Part shown: piece by piece, positions 28,424 through 35,040 of the stretch
Position numbering within the stretch: position 1 is the first letter of the stretch
Layout of the letters: the number at the start of each line of letters is the position of its first letter
Notes under the pieces: generated by a model
The model's database searches: none
Told to the model about the DNA's origin: nothing
Seen by the model: the letters and a program-made list of their open reading frames with translations, nothing else
Translations under genes and position numbers: made by a program
NCBI GenBank assembly: GCA_024102665.1
Contig: JAGFJP010000119.1
Coordinates: 1 to 35,040 of the forward strand
Direction: 5' to 3'
Length of the DNA: 35,040 nt
Source of the DNA: Thiogranum sp.
GTDB lineage: Bacteria > Pseudomonadota > Gammaproteobacteria > DSM-19610

Positions 28424-28645
28424 TCATTTCGGTTTGTACTTGTGCGTTACGTCCATCGGGTCTAGCGTCGGAATGCGCATCGGTTCAGGTTCACCGCCAA
28501 GCAGCTTTTGCTGCATAGGCACGGCAAGCGCTTCCCACTCGTCAATTGACAAGATGGGTGGCCATGCACCTACACATCTTACAACCGTCCGCGACTGCTC
28601 AAGCCGCTCCACTCGTTTCCACGTACTAGTGCTGACGCGGCGCAT
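28424..28645 (-). CDS. 73-aa hypothetical protein
   Basis: The sequence starts MRRVSTSTWKRVERLEQSRT and ends with DPMDVTHKYKPK. It has no signal peptide or membrane helix. The start overlaps the end of the 132-aa gene by 20 bp, and the stop is 10 bp before the 49-aa gene, so it fits a tightly packed operon with translational coupling. Function is unknown. Confidence 0.6.
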   Translation of the reverse strand: MRRVSTSTWKRVERLEQSRTVVRCVGAWPPILSIDEWEALAVPMQQKLLGGEPEPMRIPTLDPMDVTHKYKPK

Positions 28646-29024
28646 GGGTCATTCCGTACATATCGGCTAAAGCAGACAATGCGCAGACGCGCATTTCAGA
28701 TGACGGATCAGCGTTCGCAACCGACCACAAGAACCGCTCCAAGTTCTCGTGATTGTCATTCTGGTTGCACCGACGCGAAGCCAGGTCGTACTCGCAGAAG
28801 ATGACCACACTGTAATTCAGACCCCAAAGGGGCCGGTCACGCACCCACAGCATGGACCGTGCTACATCCATTATCCTGTTGAAGAATGCGCTTGCATCCT
28901 CGCCCTGCGCGCGATGCAAGGTGCGCTGCATGGTGGGTGCGCCGTTGCCCTTGTTTGCGTAGAGAACGACACAAGGCGGGCAGGTTCCGTTATCGCGTAT
29001 CAATGTATAGTGCAGCGGTATCAT
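28626..29024 (-). CDS. 132-aa hypothetical protein
   Basis: This soluble-looking protein has GEDASAFFNRIMDVARSML, VVIFCEYD, NHENLERFLWSVANA and a C-terminal SALADMYGMTHAP. Its ribosome site AAGGGGAA is embedded in the last codons of the DUF5681 gene, whose stop lies two bases before its ATG; the two are probably coupled. No family was recognised. The position directly after a DUF5681 gene is the only functional hint. Confidence 0.65.
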   Translation of the reverse strand: MIPLHYTLIRDNGTCPPCVVLYANKGNGAPTMQRTLHRAQGEDASAFFNRIMDVARSMLWVRDRPLWGLNYSVVIFCEYDLASRRCNQNDNHENLERFLWSVANADPSSEMRVCALSALADMYGMTHAPRQH

Positions 29025-29025
29025 G

Positions 29026-29508
29026 TCAGTTCCCCTTGCTCATGCGGTTTTCGAGCTTGTTCAGCCGTTCTTCCAGTTCATCAACACCCTTCAACGCTGC
29101 GAACGCCCCGATGCTGTCGATCAGCATCTTCCCGGTATCAGGGTCAATGACACCTTCAGCGACCGCTTGCATTACCTGTCGTGCCTGCTGGGTCAGTGGG
29201 GCGTCAGCGTCAAGAGCGAACTGCACCTTCTCGGAACGTGCTTTCAACGGGGGCATAATGCGTTGCAGCGCAATGTTCAACGCTTGTACGTCACCAGCCA
29301 ACGCAGCCTCAATCAATTTGCGTACAATGGCGGAACCGTTCTTCTCAAGCTCCTGTGCAACCATAGAACGCTTGTTTTTGCTGCCTCGTGGCCGGCCTGA
29401 AGGATTACCAGATTGTCCGGGTAGCCATCCTTTACCGTTTCCGCGTGCGGGATCAGGCTGCGGTTCATAGTTCTCCAACCATTTAGGCGCTTCAGCTGGT
29501 GTGGTCAT
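29026..29508 (-). CDS. DUF5681-domain protein
   Basis: This 160-aa protein has the N-terminal DUF5681 signature GWLPGQSGNPSGRPRGSKNK (about residues 27-46), a basic Gly/Pro-rich segment. A helical region follows, ending in a coiled-coil-like tail (DELEERLNKLENRMSKG). DUF5681 proteins are frequent in prophages and mobile elements, often near terminase genes, so a DNA-binding packaging role is possible but unproven. AGAGG precedes the ATG. It is the second gene of the minus-strand operon. Confidence 0.8.
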   Translation of the reverse strand: MTTPAEAPKWLENYEPQPDPARGNGKGWLPGQSGNPSGRPRGSKNKRSMVAQELEKNGSAIVRKLIEAALAGDVQALNIALQRIMPPLKARSEKVQFALDADAPLTQQARQVMQAVAEGVIDPDTGKMLIDSIGAFAALKGVDELEERLNKLENRMSKGN

Positions 29509-29551
29509 TGATTACCTCTGATGTTGTATTCAACAGGTGGATTACAGGACC

Positions 29552-30259
29552 TTACCCGATACCCGGAATTACAAACGCTGCATCGGACTGGCTCTTTGCC
29601 TCGCGCAACTGCTTCACCTTGTCCCATTTCGCGCCGAGTGCTTTTTCAAACTCGTCGAATAAAAGCTGGGACCGCTCTTTGAGCATGTCGCGTGCTGTGG
29701 TCACCGCCTTCAATCGAGCCGCAGTCTCAGGGGACTTGTGTTCGTGATAAAGCCGGGTGCGAATCTGGCGTTCTTTCTCGCTCAAGCCGCTGAGATAGCC
29801 CGGCGCACCGAGAACAGACTGTAGTGTTTGAACATCACCATCATTCAGCGCATCGGCAAGGAACTTGTTGCGGGCATCTATCTTGAGCGACTTAACGTAA
29901 GCGCGTATTTCCTGAGGGATGGTGCCGCTCGCTGCTGCCTGCTTCAGCGGTTCGGTCAGCATGCTTTCCATTCCCGCAATAGCTTTGTCCAGGCTAGACA
30001 CGGCGGCGTCGAATTTGCGCGTAATGATGTTCTGCTTCTTTTCCGCGAATCCTGCAACGGTAAGCAACCTTCCTGCATCGTTCATGGTAGGGTTCTTAGC
30101 CGCCGCATCGCGCGCTTTCCAAATGTCGTTGATGCCTTCATATCCAGTGGAGAAGGCTTCCAGCGCTTCATTAAGATATGGCTTGTGTTCCTCGTAACCG
30201 TCGAGCCGTTCGATGTTCGACGGATGAAGGCCGGGCGATATGTGCGTGTAAATGTCCAT
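29552..30259 (-). CDS. 235-aa hypothetical helical protein, first gene of the small operon
   Basis: ATG 30259 (MDIYTHISPGLHPSNIERLD) is chosen because AGGAG lies six bases upstream; the frame is open to 30304. The protein is mostly alpha-helical and charged, with QAAASGTIPQEIRAYVKSLK, a GDVQTLQSVLGAPGYLSGLS segment and a C-terminal helical stretch. The GDVQTL segment loosely resembles GDVQALN in the following DUF5681 protein. No membrane helices are seen. It lies 43 bp before the DUF5681 gene. Function is unknown; a structural or packaging-related role is only suggested by context. Confidence 0.65.
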   Translation of the reverse strand: MDIYTHISPGLHPSNIERLDGYEEHKPYLNEALEAFSTGYEGINDIWKARDAAAKNPTMNDAGRLLTVAGFAEKKQNIITRKFDAAVSSLDKAIAGMESMLTEPLKQAAASGTIPQEIRAYVKSLKIDARNKFLADALNDGDVQTLQSVLGAPGYLSGLSEKERQIRTRLYHEHKSPETAARLKAVTTARDMLKERSQLLFDEFEKALGAKWDKVKQLREAKSQSDAAFVIPGIG

Positions 30260-30338
30260 GGATGCTCCTGATAAATTAGCGTTGTGCTTACTACCGGCTT
30301 GCAAGCTAGGATAAATACAGGGCCAAAGCTAGATAAAA

Positions 30339-30358
30339 CAGCTTGTTTTTAAGCTGTG
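30339..30358. promoter_or_regulatory. Inverted repeat between divergent genes
   Basis: ACAGCTT (30339-30345) and AAGCTGT (30352-30358) form a seven-base inverted repeat around a TT-rich centre. It lies in the 212-bp region between the minus-strand operon (start 30259) and the plus-strand 138-aa gene (start 30472). It could be an operator for either direction. Confidence 0.3.
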
Positions 30359-30471
30359 AACAGCAAATAACAAAACACTTGGTCTTTAAATTCACGGATG
30401 CATCCACAAAGTCGTTGCCGCTCGCGGATGAGTTGTCCTACGTTGTGCCTGTCAACTGAAAAGGGGGAACG

Positions 30472-30888
30472 ATGATGAAAGCGAAGACCTACACGAAACG
30501 AACGAATGCACGCCGCGCAGCCATACAAGCGGGTATTCCCGATGAACTGGTTGAGATAACCGTGCACAAGTCCGGGGACGAAGTGCGGTTCGGTTGGAAG
30601 GCGAAAGAGGAAACCGCGCCAACTGCTGAAGCAGAGGTGACCACAAGCAAGCCGAAGAAGGAAATGAAACCGAAGGTGGAGCGCGTTCAACAGAATGGTG
30701 TCAAGCGTCCCGCGCCCGGTGGTCTTTGCGCCGCCGTATGGGAGTACCTGGACGATAACCCTGACACCACAGCCAAGCAGATCCGGGAAGTAGCAGCCGC
30801 CAAAGGCTGGAACGTGAACAACGCAGTCTGCGAGCTGTACCAGTTCAGGAAGTTCGCCGGTATCAGCGGTCGGGTGAAAGCTAGCTGA
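30472..30888 (+). CDS. 138-aa basic protein, possible DNA-binding
   Basis: The N-terminal domain has KTYTKRTNARRAAIQAGIPDE and reads as a compact basic fold. A Lys/Pro/Glu-rich linker (about 48-80) is followed by a C-terminal winged-helix-like segment (AVWEYLDDNPDTTAKQIREV). GGGGGA precedes the ATG. It is the only plus-strand gene in the centre of the element and is followed at once by a strong terminator, so it is a single-gene transcript. No family was named with confidence; a regulator or replication accessory is possible. Confidence 0.7.
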   Translation: MMKAKTYTKRTNARRAAIQAGIPDELVEITVHKSGDEVRFGWKAKEETAPTAEAEVTTSKPKKEMKPKVERVQQNGVKRPAPGGLCAAVWEYLDDNPDTTAKQIREVAAAKGWNVNNAVCELYQFRKFAGISGRVKAS

Positions 30889-30911
30889 CAACGCTGCACC
30901 AGCAAGCGACC

Positions 30912-30939
30912 AAGCCCCGCCACCGTGCGGGGCTTTTTG
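30912..30939 (+). terminator. Terminator of the 138-aa gene
   Basis: A nine-base stem AAGCCCCGC / GCGGGGCTT with loop CACCGT is followed by TTT. It starts 24 bases after the stop codon. Confidence 0.85.
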
Positions 30940-31090
30940 CGACAGCAGGGGCAAGCACAAGCGGCACAGGCCGCGATCGGCAGGGTGCCGTCGTGTGCTA
31001 CCGGCGATGGTGGTGGCGGTGTGCTGGTAGCTGCTCGGCGCTGGCAGGGATAACCACATGGTTTGAAGTGACTGGCTGTGAAAATAGTGC

Positions 31091-31326
31091 GTTAGCGTTA
31101 GTGCCATAGCGGCCAACAAAAAGGGGGGCGAAACCGGCTATAAATGCAGTAAATGTATACCTACCACTAACACACTAACTTTACTAACAACTACTATATT
31201 TACCCTTTATTTCATTCGCTTAGCGCGTTAGTGCATTTTTGCGAAATACGCTAACGTTAGCGTTCTGTCCGATGGTGCTTTTGCTAACAAGCACTAACGC
31301 AGAACCGGTAATGGCCTAAGTTAGTG
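31091..31326. repeat. Iteron array flanking an AT-rich segment, candidate replication origin
   Basis: This non-coding region (30940-31329) holds many GTTAG/CTAAC units. GCGTTAGTGC is at 31095-31104 and 31225-31234, with its exact inverse GCACTAACGC at 31291-31300. A perfect 14-bp palindrome CGCTAAC-GTTAGCG lies at 31249-31262. CTAAC is also at 31167, 31175, 31184 and 31284. The two iteron clusters flank an AT-rich stretch (about 31140-31220). The array lies directly 3' of the DUF3987 primase/helicase-like gene, as origins lie next to rep in staphylococcal pathogenicity islands. Alternatively it is an operator cluster. Confidence 0.65.
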
Positions 31327-31329
31327 TGG

Positions 31330-32898
31330 TCAACGGTGCCAAGGTGCGCGGGGAATCTTTACTGGTTCCGGCGCAGGCATATCAATCGAAGATACCAGCC
31401 GATACGCCTTGCCGAACCAGCCGCAGGTCTTGTGAAGCGTTAATTTGTCAACTTCCATGAAATACCCCGAGTCAACGAGTGAACGCATTGCGTCATCGAG
31501 CGCTCGCCGTGCCCCACCTTGGCGATTGTTGAATGCCGCGACCTTCTGGGTTCGCTGTTGCAAATACTTTCTGGGAACTATGCCGTCCCGTCTCATGGCG
31601 TCAAATTTCTCAAATGACTTGGGCATAGGGTTATAAGAGAAATACTCCTTCGTTATTGCCAGTAGTTTGGCCTCGCGTGCATCGTCGTCGCTTCCTATAT
31701 CGCCACTCTTCAACCGGCGACTGAACACGCCAATATCTCGTTTGATAAACTCGATTGCCCATTCAACCTGTACTGTGGTGATCATAGGTGTGATGTAATC
31801 ATCAGTCGCCGCAAGCAGGGCTGCAAGCTTCAGTGCTTTGAGATACGCTCTGTTCCACATTTGACGTTGCGACTCATCGTCACCTGCTTGCGCAATGCGT
31901 CTGTCGCATTCGTGGTTGAAAGAGTTAAGCATGATTTGTGCGTCGTGCTTCCATTGCACAATCTGCGTCTCGTTGCGCCTTAGGAGCGTGAGCGCATGTG
32001 TCATTATGATTTTGAGCCAGTTCAGAAGTTCTGGGTATGGAATAGAGAAATAGTCAGCGTAACCGTTTTCCGGCGGACGTTCGCCCTCGTACTCCACTAC
32101 AGTGAAGCGTGACAGGAAGCCGTCAGCCATCATATCGGGAGTCAGTAGTTCATAAAACGTGCCCGGCGTCGTCTCGCCAATCATGCTATACGAAACTCCT
32201 TCGACGCTGAGAACATTCTTGTCCTTGTCACTGTAGCTAATTCCTCCCGCGACTGATTGTGGTCCAGACTTGGAATACAAGTTAGTCATAACCCGACGAA
32301 GATTTTGCATAGGCGAATCCGGTTTGTTCGTACTCCCGGCAATCTGCTTGAGTCTGTGTCCAAACTCTCCAGTAACGTTCACAAAAGACGGGTTGGCAGC
32401 GCATGCCTTTTGCAGTGCCTGACCGGACGCGAAATCGCTGTAGTCAACGAAGTGCTTGGCTAGGTGCAGTTCGGGGTCGTCGGTTGCGAAACTCATTAAC
32501 CTGGAGACGCCACTGTGCATAGCCTCTTTACCTATCGCGCTACGGGCAACGAGAACGATGTATTGATTTAGTCCTGTTTTGGTGGGCGTGATCCATGCTT
32601 TACCGCAAATCCCGGATAGCAGGCCTAGTGCGCCCACAATAGCTACCTCAGGAACTGGCCGGGGAGCACTGTCGTAGATGTATTGCGCCACTGCGCCAGT
32701 GAAGCCGGGAGGCCATGTGAGACCGGGCGAAAGGATCGCGCTAGCGCTGGGACGCTCGGGCTGTGTGCTGGCAGGGGCCGCGATCTCGGTATTGCCGCCG
32801 CTAGGGTACTGGCCTGCGTACTGCACACCCTGTGGCGGCTGCTGTGCGTTGCTGTTTTCATCTTGTATGCCGGTTTGGGACTGTCCTATGCTGTGCAT
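31330..32898 (-). CDS. DUF3987 primase/helicase-like replication protein
   Basis: This 522-aa protein has a disordered Gln/Ser/Pro-rich N-terminus (about 1-55). A P-loop-like ATPase domain follows, with GALGLLSGICGKAW, a nucleotide-binding-like ARSAIGKEAM (variant Walker A), SMIGETTPGTFYELL and DGFLSRFTVVEYEG with an Arg-finger-like Arg. The C-terminal part looks like winged-helix DNA-binding sequence. DUF3987 proteins are typical of plasmids, phages and islands and are usually seen as replicative helicases or primase-helicases. No N-terminal primase motif was recognised. AAGGA lies before the ATG. The iteron array follows its 3' end. Confidence 0.82.
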   Translation of the reverse strand: MHSIGQSQTGIQDENSNAQQPPQGVQYAGQYPSGGNTEIAAPASTQPERPSASAILSPGLTWPPGFTGAVAQYIYDSAPRPVPEVAIVGALGLLSGICGKAWITPTKTGLNQYIVLVARSAIGKEAMHSGVSRLMSFATDDPELHLAKHFVDYSDFASGQALQKACAANPSFVNVTGEFGHRLKQIAGSTNKPDSPMQNLRRVMTNLYSKSGPQSVAGGISYSDKDKNVLSVEGVSYSMIGETTPGTFYELLTPDMMADGFLSRFTVVEYEGERPPENGYADYFSIPYPELLNWLKIIMTHALTLLRRNETQIVQWKHDAQIMLNSFNHECDRRIAQAGDDESQRQMWNRAYLKALKLAALLAATDDYITPMITTVQVEWAIEFIKRDIGVFSRRLKSGDIGSDDDAREAKLLAITKEYFSYNPMPKSFEKFDAMRRDGIVPRKYLQQRTQKVAAFNNRQGGARRALDDAMRSLVDSGYFMEVDKLTLHKTCGWFGKAYRLVSSIDMPAPEPVKIPRAPWHR

Positions 32899-33035
32899 TG
32901 CGTTGTTCCTTTTCAGCGGTAGGGTGGGGTACCCCTGCCGCTTTTTCTTGAGTGAATTACTTTACGCTTACTCAGCGCATGTACGGCGCTGAGCATTGCG
33001 TGCGGTGCTTAGGCTTCTTGGGGGTTGAACACGGT
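32899..33035. other. Short leader region of the DUF3987 gene
   Basis: This 137-bp gap between the excisionase-like gene and the DUF3987 gene contains no ORF. An inverted repeat built on CAGCGC/GGCGCTG lies at about 32974-32993 and may be a regulatory site. Confidence 0.3.
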
Positions 33036-33254
33036 TTACAGTGGAACCTGTTCAAACGCTACGCGGCGTGATTCAAGAAAAGCGTCGAGGTCTTCGACTT
33101 TGTAGAGGCATCGCTTTCCCGGCTTGTAAAAGGGAGGGCCTTTTTTCTCGCTAGCCCAGCAAGTGAGCGTGTTGGGGGAGACACCGAGGTATTCCGCAGC
33201 TTCGCGGCGATCGAGGCGGTCGGTGGGTTTAAGGGCGGGTGATGCTGTGGTCAT
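33036..33254 (-). CDS. AlpA/excisionase-like helix-turn-helix protein
   Basis: This 72-aa MerR-type HTH protein has DRLDRREAAEYLGVSPNTLT, a Trp in the recognition region and KPGKRCLYKVEDLDAFLES, the winged-helix excisionase/AlpA pattern. ATG 33254 (MTTASPALKP) has GGAGA upstream. The frame is open to 33398, but that part has no HTH character. It lies between integrase and the DUF3987 gene on the same strand, the usual position for a directionality factor or activator of excision. Confidence 0.82.
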   Translation of the reverse strand: MTTASPALKPTDRLDRREAAEYLGVSPNTLTCWASEKKGPPFYKPGKRCLYKVEDLDAFLESRRVAFEQVPL

Positions 33255-33482
33255 GACAAGTCTCCATCGACTTGCCTTACCGTGCGGGATAGTCAGTTGG
33301 CGCAACGGCAAGGCATGGCTTGTCGTCCGGTTCGCGCTGCCCACTGACGGATCGGGCGTGCTGCCCATCTCATATCGAGGTAGGCAGCCAGGAAGCATTG
33401 AGCTACCTAGGCTTGTACAGGGCTAACTATATTGAGTTTGCGCTGCCTTTGCAACGAGATGCTTTGGGGCAGTCCGCATATG
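33255..33482. other. Spacer between integrase and excisionase-like gene
   Basis: These 228 bp have no ORF with a sensible start. They probably contain the promoter of the excisionase-like gene. Confidence 0.3.
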
Positions 33483-34754
33483 TCAGGCTCGAAGCTGTAC
33501 GACGTTTTCGCCATTGGCGATGCGAGCTTGCTCCGCTACCCAGTCCGCGATGCACTGCGCCTCGGGAAGCAGGTAGCGCAGGTCGCGCGTCTGCGTGTAG
33601 TGCTTGAGTGTTATAGATTGTGGAAGATGATTCGTCAAAATCTCCGCTTTCCACATCTCGACACCACACTCAAGACCGATGGCGATGAATGTGCGCCGCA
33701 GGTCGTGGTTATGGAGGTGCATGCCCGCTATCTTGCTTACCCGTTCCATGGTGCCGCGTGCATCCCGCATGTGAGGAACCTTTGTTCCGGCGCGTGAGGG
33801 AAACACGTATTCCTCGTTCTTCCGGCGCACCGCAACACGCGCCTTTAGTAGCGCTTGAAGCTGGGTGCTCAGCGGGATCGTCACCACGTTGTGATTCTTC
33901 GTTTCCGCGAATGTGAAGCTGGGAACTTCGTCATCGAGATTGACCTGCGACCAGCGCAACGCTGACCCTTCGCCAATGCGCGCACCCGTGAGAATGAGGA
34001 ACATCACGAGATGTGCGGCAGTAACGTCGGCGGGATGGAACCGCTCGTTGTCGGCGCGCTCCGTCAGCATATTCCACACCGCACCCAATTTTGGCAGTGG
34101 AACAAATTCCTCGCGCGCTTCTTCCTTGTTCCACTGGACACTCTTAAACGCTTGCACCACTGGGTTGATGGGCAGGATGGGATAGGTGCCATCCGGTGCC
34201 ACGCTCGTTTCGCGCGCCCAATTACATAGCGCCCGCAGATTCCGGAAGACCTGATTTGCCTGAGCTGGCCCAGAGGCGGACAGTTCGCGGAACCGTTTAA
34301 CAACGGACTCGCGGGTGATTGTGGTTACAGGTTTGTCGGCCCAATCCGCCAGCACCTTCGTTACACACTTTTCGATGTCAGCTTTGCTCGATGGTCTCAG
34401 TGGACCGTGCTTCGTCCGCTTGTTCTTGATGTAGTCCTTCATGACCTCCCGGAGCGTCAGACCCTGTGCCAAGCGCTTCCGTTTCTCGACCTGCGGGTCT
34501 TTGCCGTCGTGCAGTTCTCTAAGGCGATCGAGCGCCCGCTTGCGCGCCTCTGCATAGTCCAGCAGGTGGCAGGGGCCAATGGTGTAGCGCCGCTCCTTGC
34601 CGGTGCCTTTGATGCGACCCTGAACAATGTAGGATTTCGCCCCGGAGGCGGTGACCCGCACTCCAAACCCCGACAAGCTGCTGCACCAATGAAGCTTCTG
34701 CCCTTTAGCAGGAACAGGCAACGACGCGACGCTGCTATTTGATAATTTTGCCAT
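33483..34754 (-). CDS. int: Tyrosine recombinase (integrase)
   Basis: This 423-aa P4-type integrase begins MAKLSNSSVASLPVPAKGQK. It has an N-terminal arm-binding domain (FGVRVTASGAKSYIVQGR), a core-binding helical domain (about 90-190) and a catalytic domain. The catalytic domain has the first Arg in LTGARIGEGSALRW, HDLRRTF, and the second His and nucleophile Tyr in NHLPQSITLKHYTQT. ATG 34754 is preferred; the frame is open to 34820 but passes through the arm repeat. It is transcribed inward from the right end, 160 bp from the attR core. It is the enzyme expected to act at the 9-bp anticodon-loop core. Confidence 0.95.
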   Translation of the reverse strand: MAKLSNSSVASLPVPAKGQKLHWCSSLSGFGVRVTASGAKSYIVQGRIKGTGKERRYTIGPCHLLDYAEARKRALDRLRELHDGKDPQVEKRKRLAQGLTLREVMKDYIKNKRTKHGPLRPSSKADIEKCVTKVLADWADKPVTTITRESVVKRFRELSASGPAQANQVFRNLRALCNWARETSVAPDGTYPILPINPVVQAFKSVQWNKEEAREEFVPLPKLGAVWNMLTERADNERFHPADVTAAHLVMFLILTGARIGEGSALRWSQVNLDDEVPSFTFAETKNHNVVTIPLSTQLQALLKARVAVRRKNEEYVFPSRAGTKVPHMRDARGTMERVSKIAGMHLHNHDLRRTFIAIGLECGVEMWKAEILTNHLPQSITLKHYTQTRDLRYLLPEAQCIADWVAEQARIANGENVVQLRA

Positions 34755-34775
34755 GCTACACCCCCGAACGCCCAT

Positions 34776-34792
34776 GTAAGCGCTAGTGTAAG
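34776..34792 (+). repeat. Right arm-type integrase repeat
   Basis: GTAAGCGCTAGTGTAAG matches the left copy at 26107-26123 at 16 of 17 positions in the same orientation. It lies 22 bp upstream of the integrase ATG, so integrase binding could also repress its own gene. Confidence 0.6.
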
Positions 34793-34913
34793 GGGCTTGC
34801 GCATAACTGCGCAACGACACGCATGGACAAACGTATCGTCATGCTCTTGTTTCATATAGCGTTGTATAGGCGTATATAGGCAGGCTAAGTTGGGTGTATA
34901 GCTGTTGCCGCTA

Positions 34914-34922
34914 ACTCATAAT
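34914..34922 (+). repeat. attR core (ACTCATAAT)
   Basis: This is the second copy of the 9-bp core. It is preceded by CTA on the element side, where the host tRNA has GGG, and followed by the host tRNA 3' half. Confidence 0.88.
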
Positions 34923-34959
34923 CCCTTGGTCCCAGGTTCGAGTCCTGGCGGGCCCACCA
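34914..34959 (+). pseudogene. 3' half of split host tRNA(CAU)
   Basis: This is the anticodon loop through the encoded CCA end. Its T-stem CCAGG/CCTGG, acceptor strand CGGGCCC and anticodon 3' strand TCCCT match the 5' half at 26003-26042. Upstream of the loop the sequence is element DNA, so no cloverleaf can form here. Host sequence without a recognised gene follows to the end of the window. Confidence 0.93.
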
Positions 34960-35040
34960 TTCAGATCGCCTGCATCGCTGCACGTGATGCGACGTAAGCC
35001 ACGCTGCCATTCCTGACTCACTGGCGATACCGGGTTTTCA

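Larger units (their letters stand above)
26034..34913. mobile_element. 8.88-kb integrative element in a tRNA anticodon loop (satellite-like)
   Basis: The boundaries are set by the 9-bp core repeats and by reconstruction of a perfect 77-nt host tRNA when the interval is removed. Contents from left to right are: attL, an arm-type repeat, an intact replacement tRNA(CAU), a DNA methyltransferase, a BamHI-like nuclease, five small minus-strand genes including a DUF5681 protein, a plus-strand small basic protein, iterons, a DUF3987 primase/helicase-like gene, an excisionase-like HTH gene, a tyrosine integrase, an arm-type repeat and attR. Base composition is visibly lower in GC than the flanking genes. 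No conjugation genes, capsid genes or large terminase are present. The layout suggests a phage satellite or a small integrative plasmid; which of these is inference. Confidence 0.93.

Noticed and set aside
30349-31119. Minus-strand 256-codon frame across the candidate origin
   Set aside because: It lies opposite the 138-aa gene and its terminator and runs through iterons. No ribosome site or family resemblance was seen.
31091-31326. CRISPR array
   Set aside because: Repeats are 5-14 bp, in mixed orientation and irregular spacing, with no spacer structure and no cas genes.
26003-34959. Intron in the tRNA anticodon loop (group I introns are known in tRNA-Ile CAU genes)
   Set aside because: The insert is 8.9 kb, encodes an integrase and other genes, is bordered by a direct repeat and carries a second tRNA. 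No group I core was recognised.

Overview
The window reads as a GC-rich gammaproteobacterial chromosome (macromolecular-synthesis operon rpsU-yqeY-dnaG-rpoD followed by a CAU-anticodon tRNA, E. coli-like napFDAGHBC order, an Acidithiobacillus-type sulfide:quinone oxidoreductase). The gene content suggests a sulfur-oxidising, nitrate-respiring lithotroph, perhaps near the Chromatiales. The exact taxon cannot be fixed from the sequence alone.

Positions 1-16.5 kb are mostly respiratory and molybdenum-enzyme genes. They include the FeS and membrane subunits of a SoeABC/DmsABC-type complex (the catalytic subunit would lie left of the window), moaA for molybdopterin synthesis, a complete periplasmic nitrate reductase operon on the minus strand (napF-D-A-G-H-B-C), a TSUP (TauE/SafE) permease, lytic transglycosylase slt, an NDUFA9-like epimerase, cca, a small PEP-CTERM-like secreted protein, and sqr. 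FNR-type boxes lie in front of nap (perfect match), moaA (one mismatch) and, more weakly, sqr. Nitrate respiration, cofactor supply and possibly sulfide oxidation may therefore be switched on together at low oxygen.

Positions 16.6-26 kb are housekeeping genes: uppP, a MidA/NDUFAF7-type methyltransferase, folK, folB, plsY, tsaD, and then rpsU-yqeY-dnaG-rpoD.

Positions 26.03-34.92 kb are an 8.88-kb integrative element, the most interesting part. It sits exactly in the anticodon loop of the host tRNA(CAU) gene downstream of rpoD. The two halves of that tRNA lie 8.9 kb apart, and their stems pair only with each other. The shared core is only 9 bp, so neither half is restored. Instead the element carries a complete, clearly different tRNA(CAU), 97 bp inside its left end. 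The element also has a tyrosine integrase, an excisionase-like HTH protein, a DUF3987 primase/helicase-like protein, an iteron-flanked AT-rich candidate origin just 3' of it, a minus-strand operon of five small genes including a DUF5681 protein, and a type II restriction-modification pair. The endonuclease is a clear BamHI relative with all known BamHI catalytic and several base-contact residues. This layout (int, xis/alpA-like, primase, origin, small packaging-like gene, defence cargo) resembles a phage satellite or small integrative plasmid. Host sequence resumes at 34,923.
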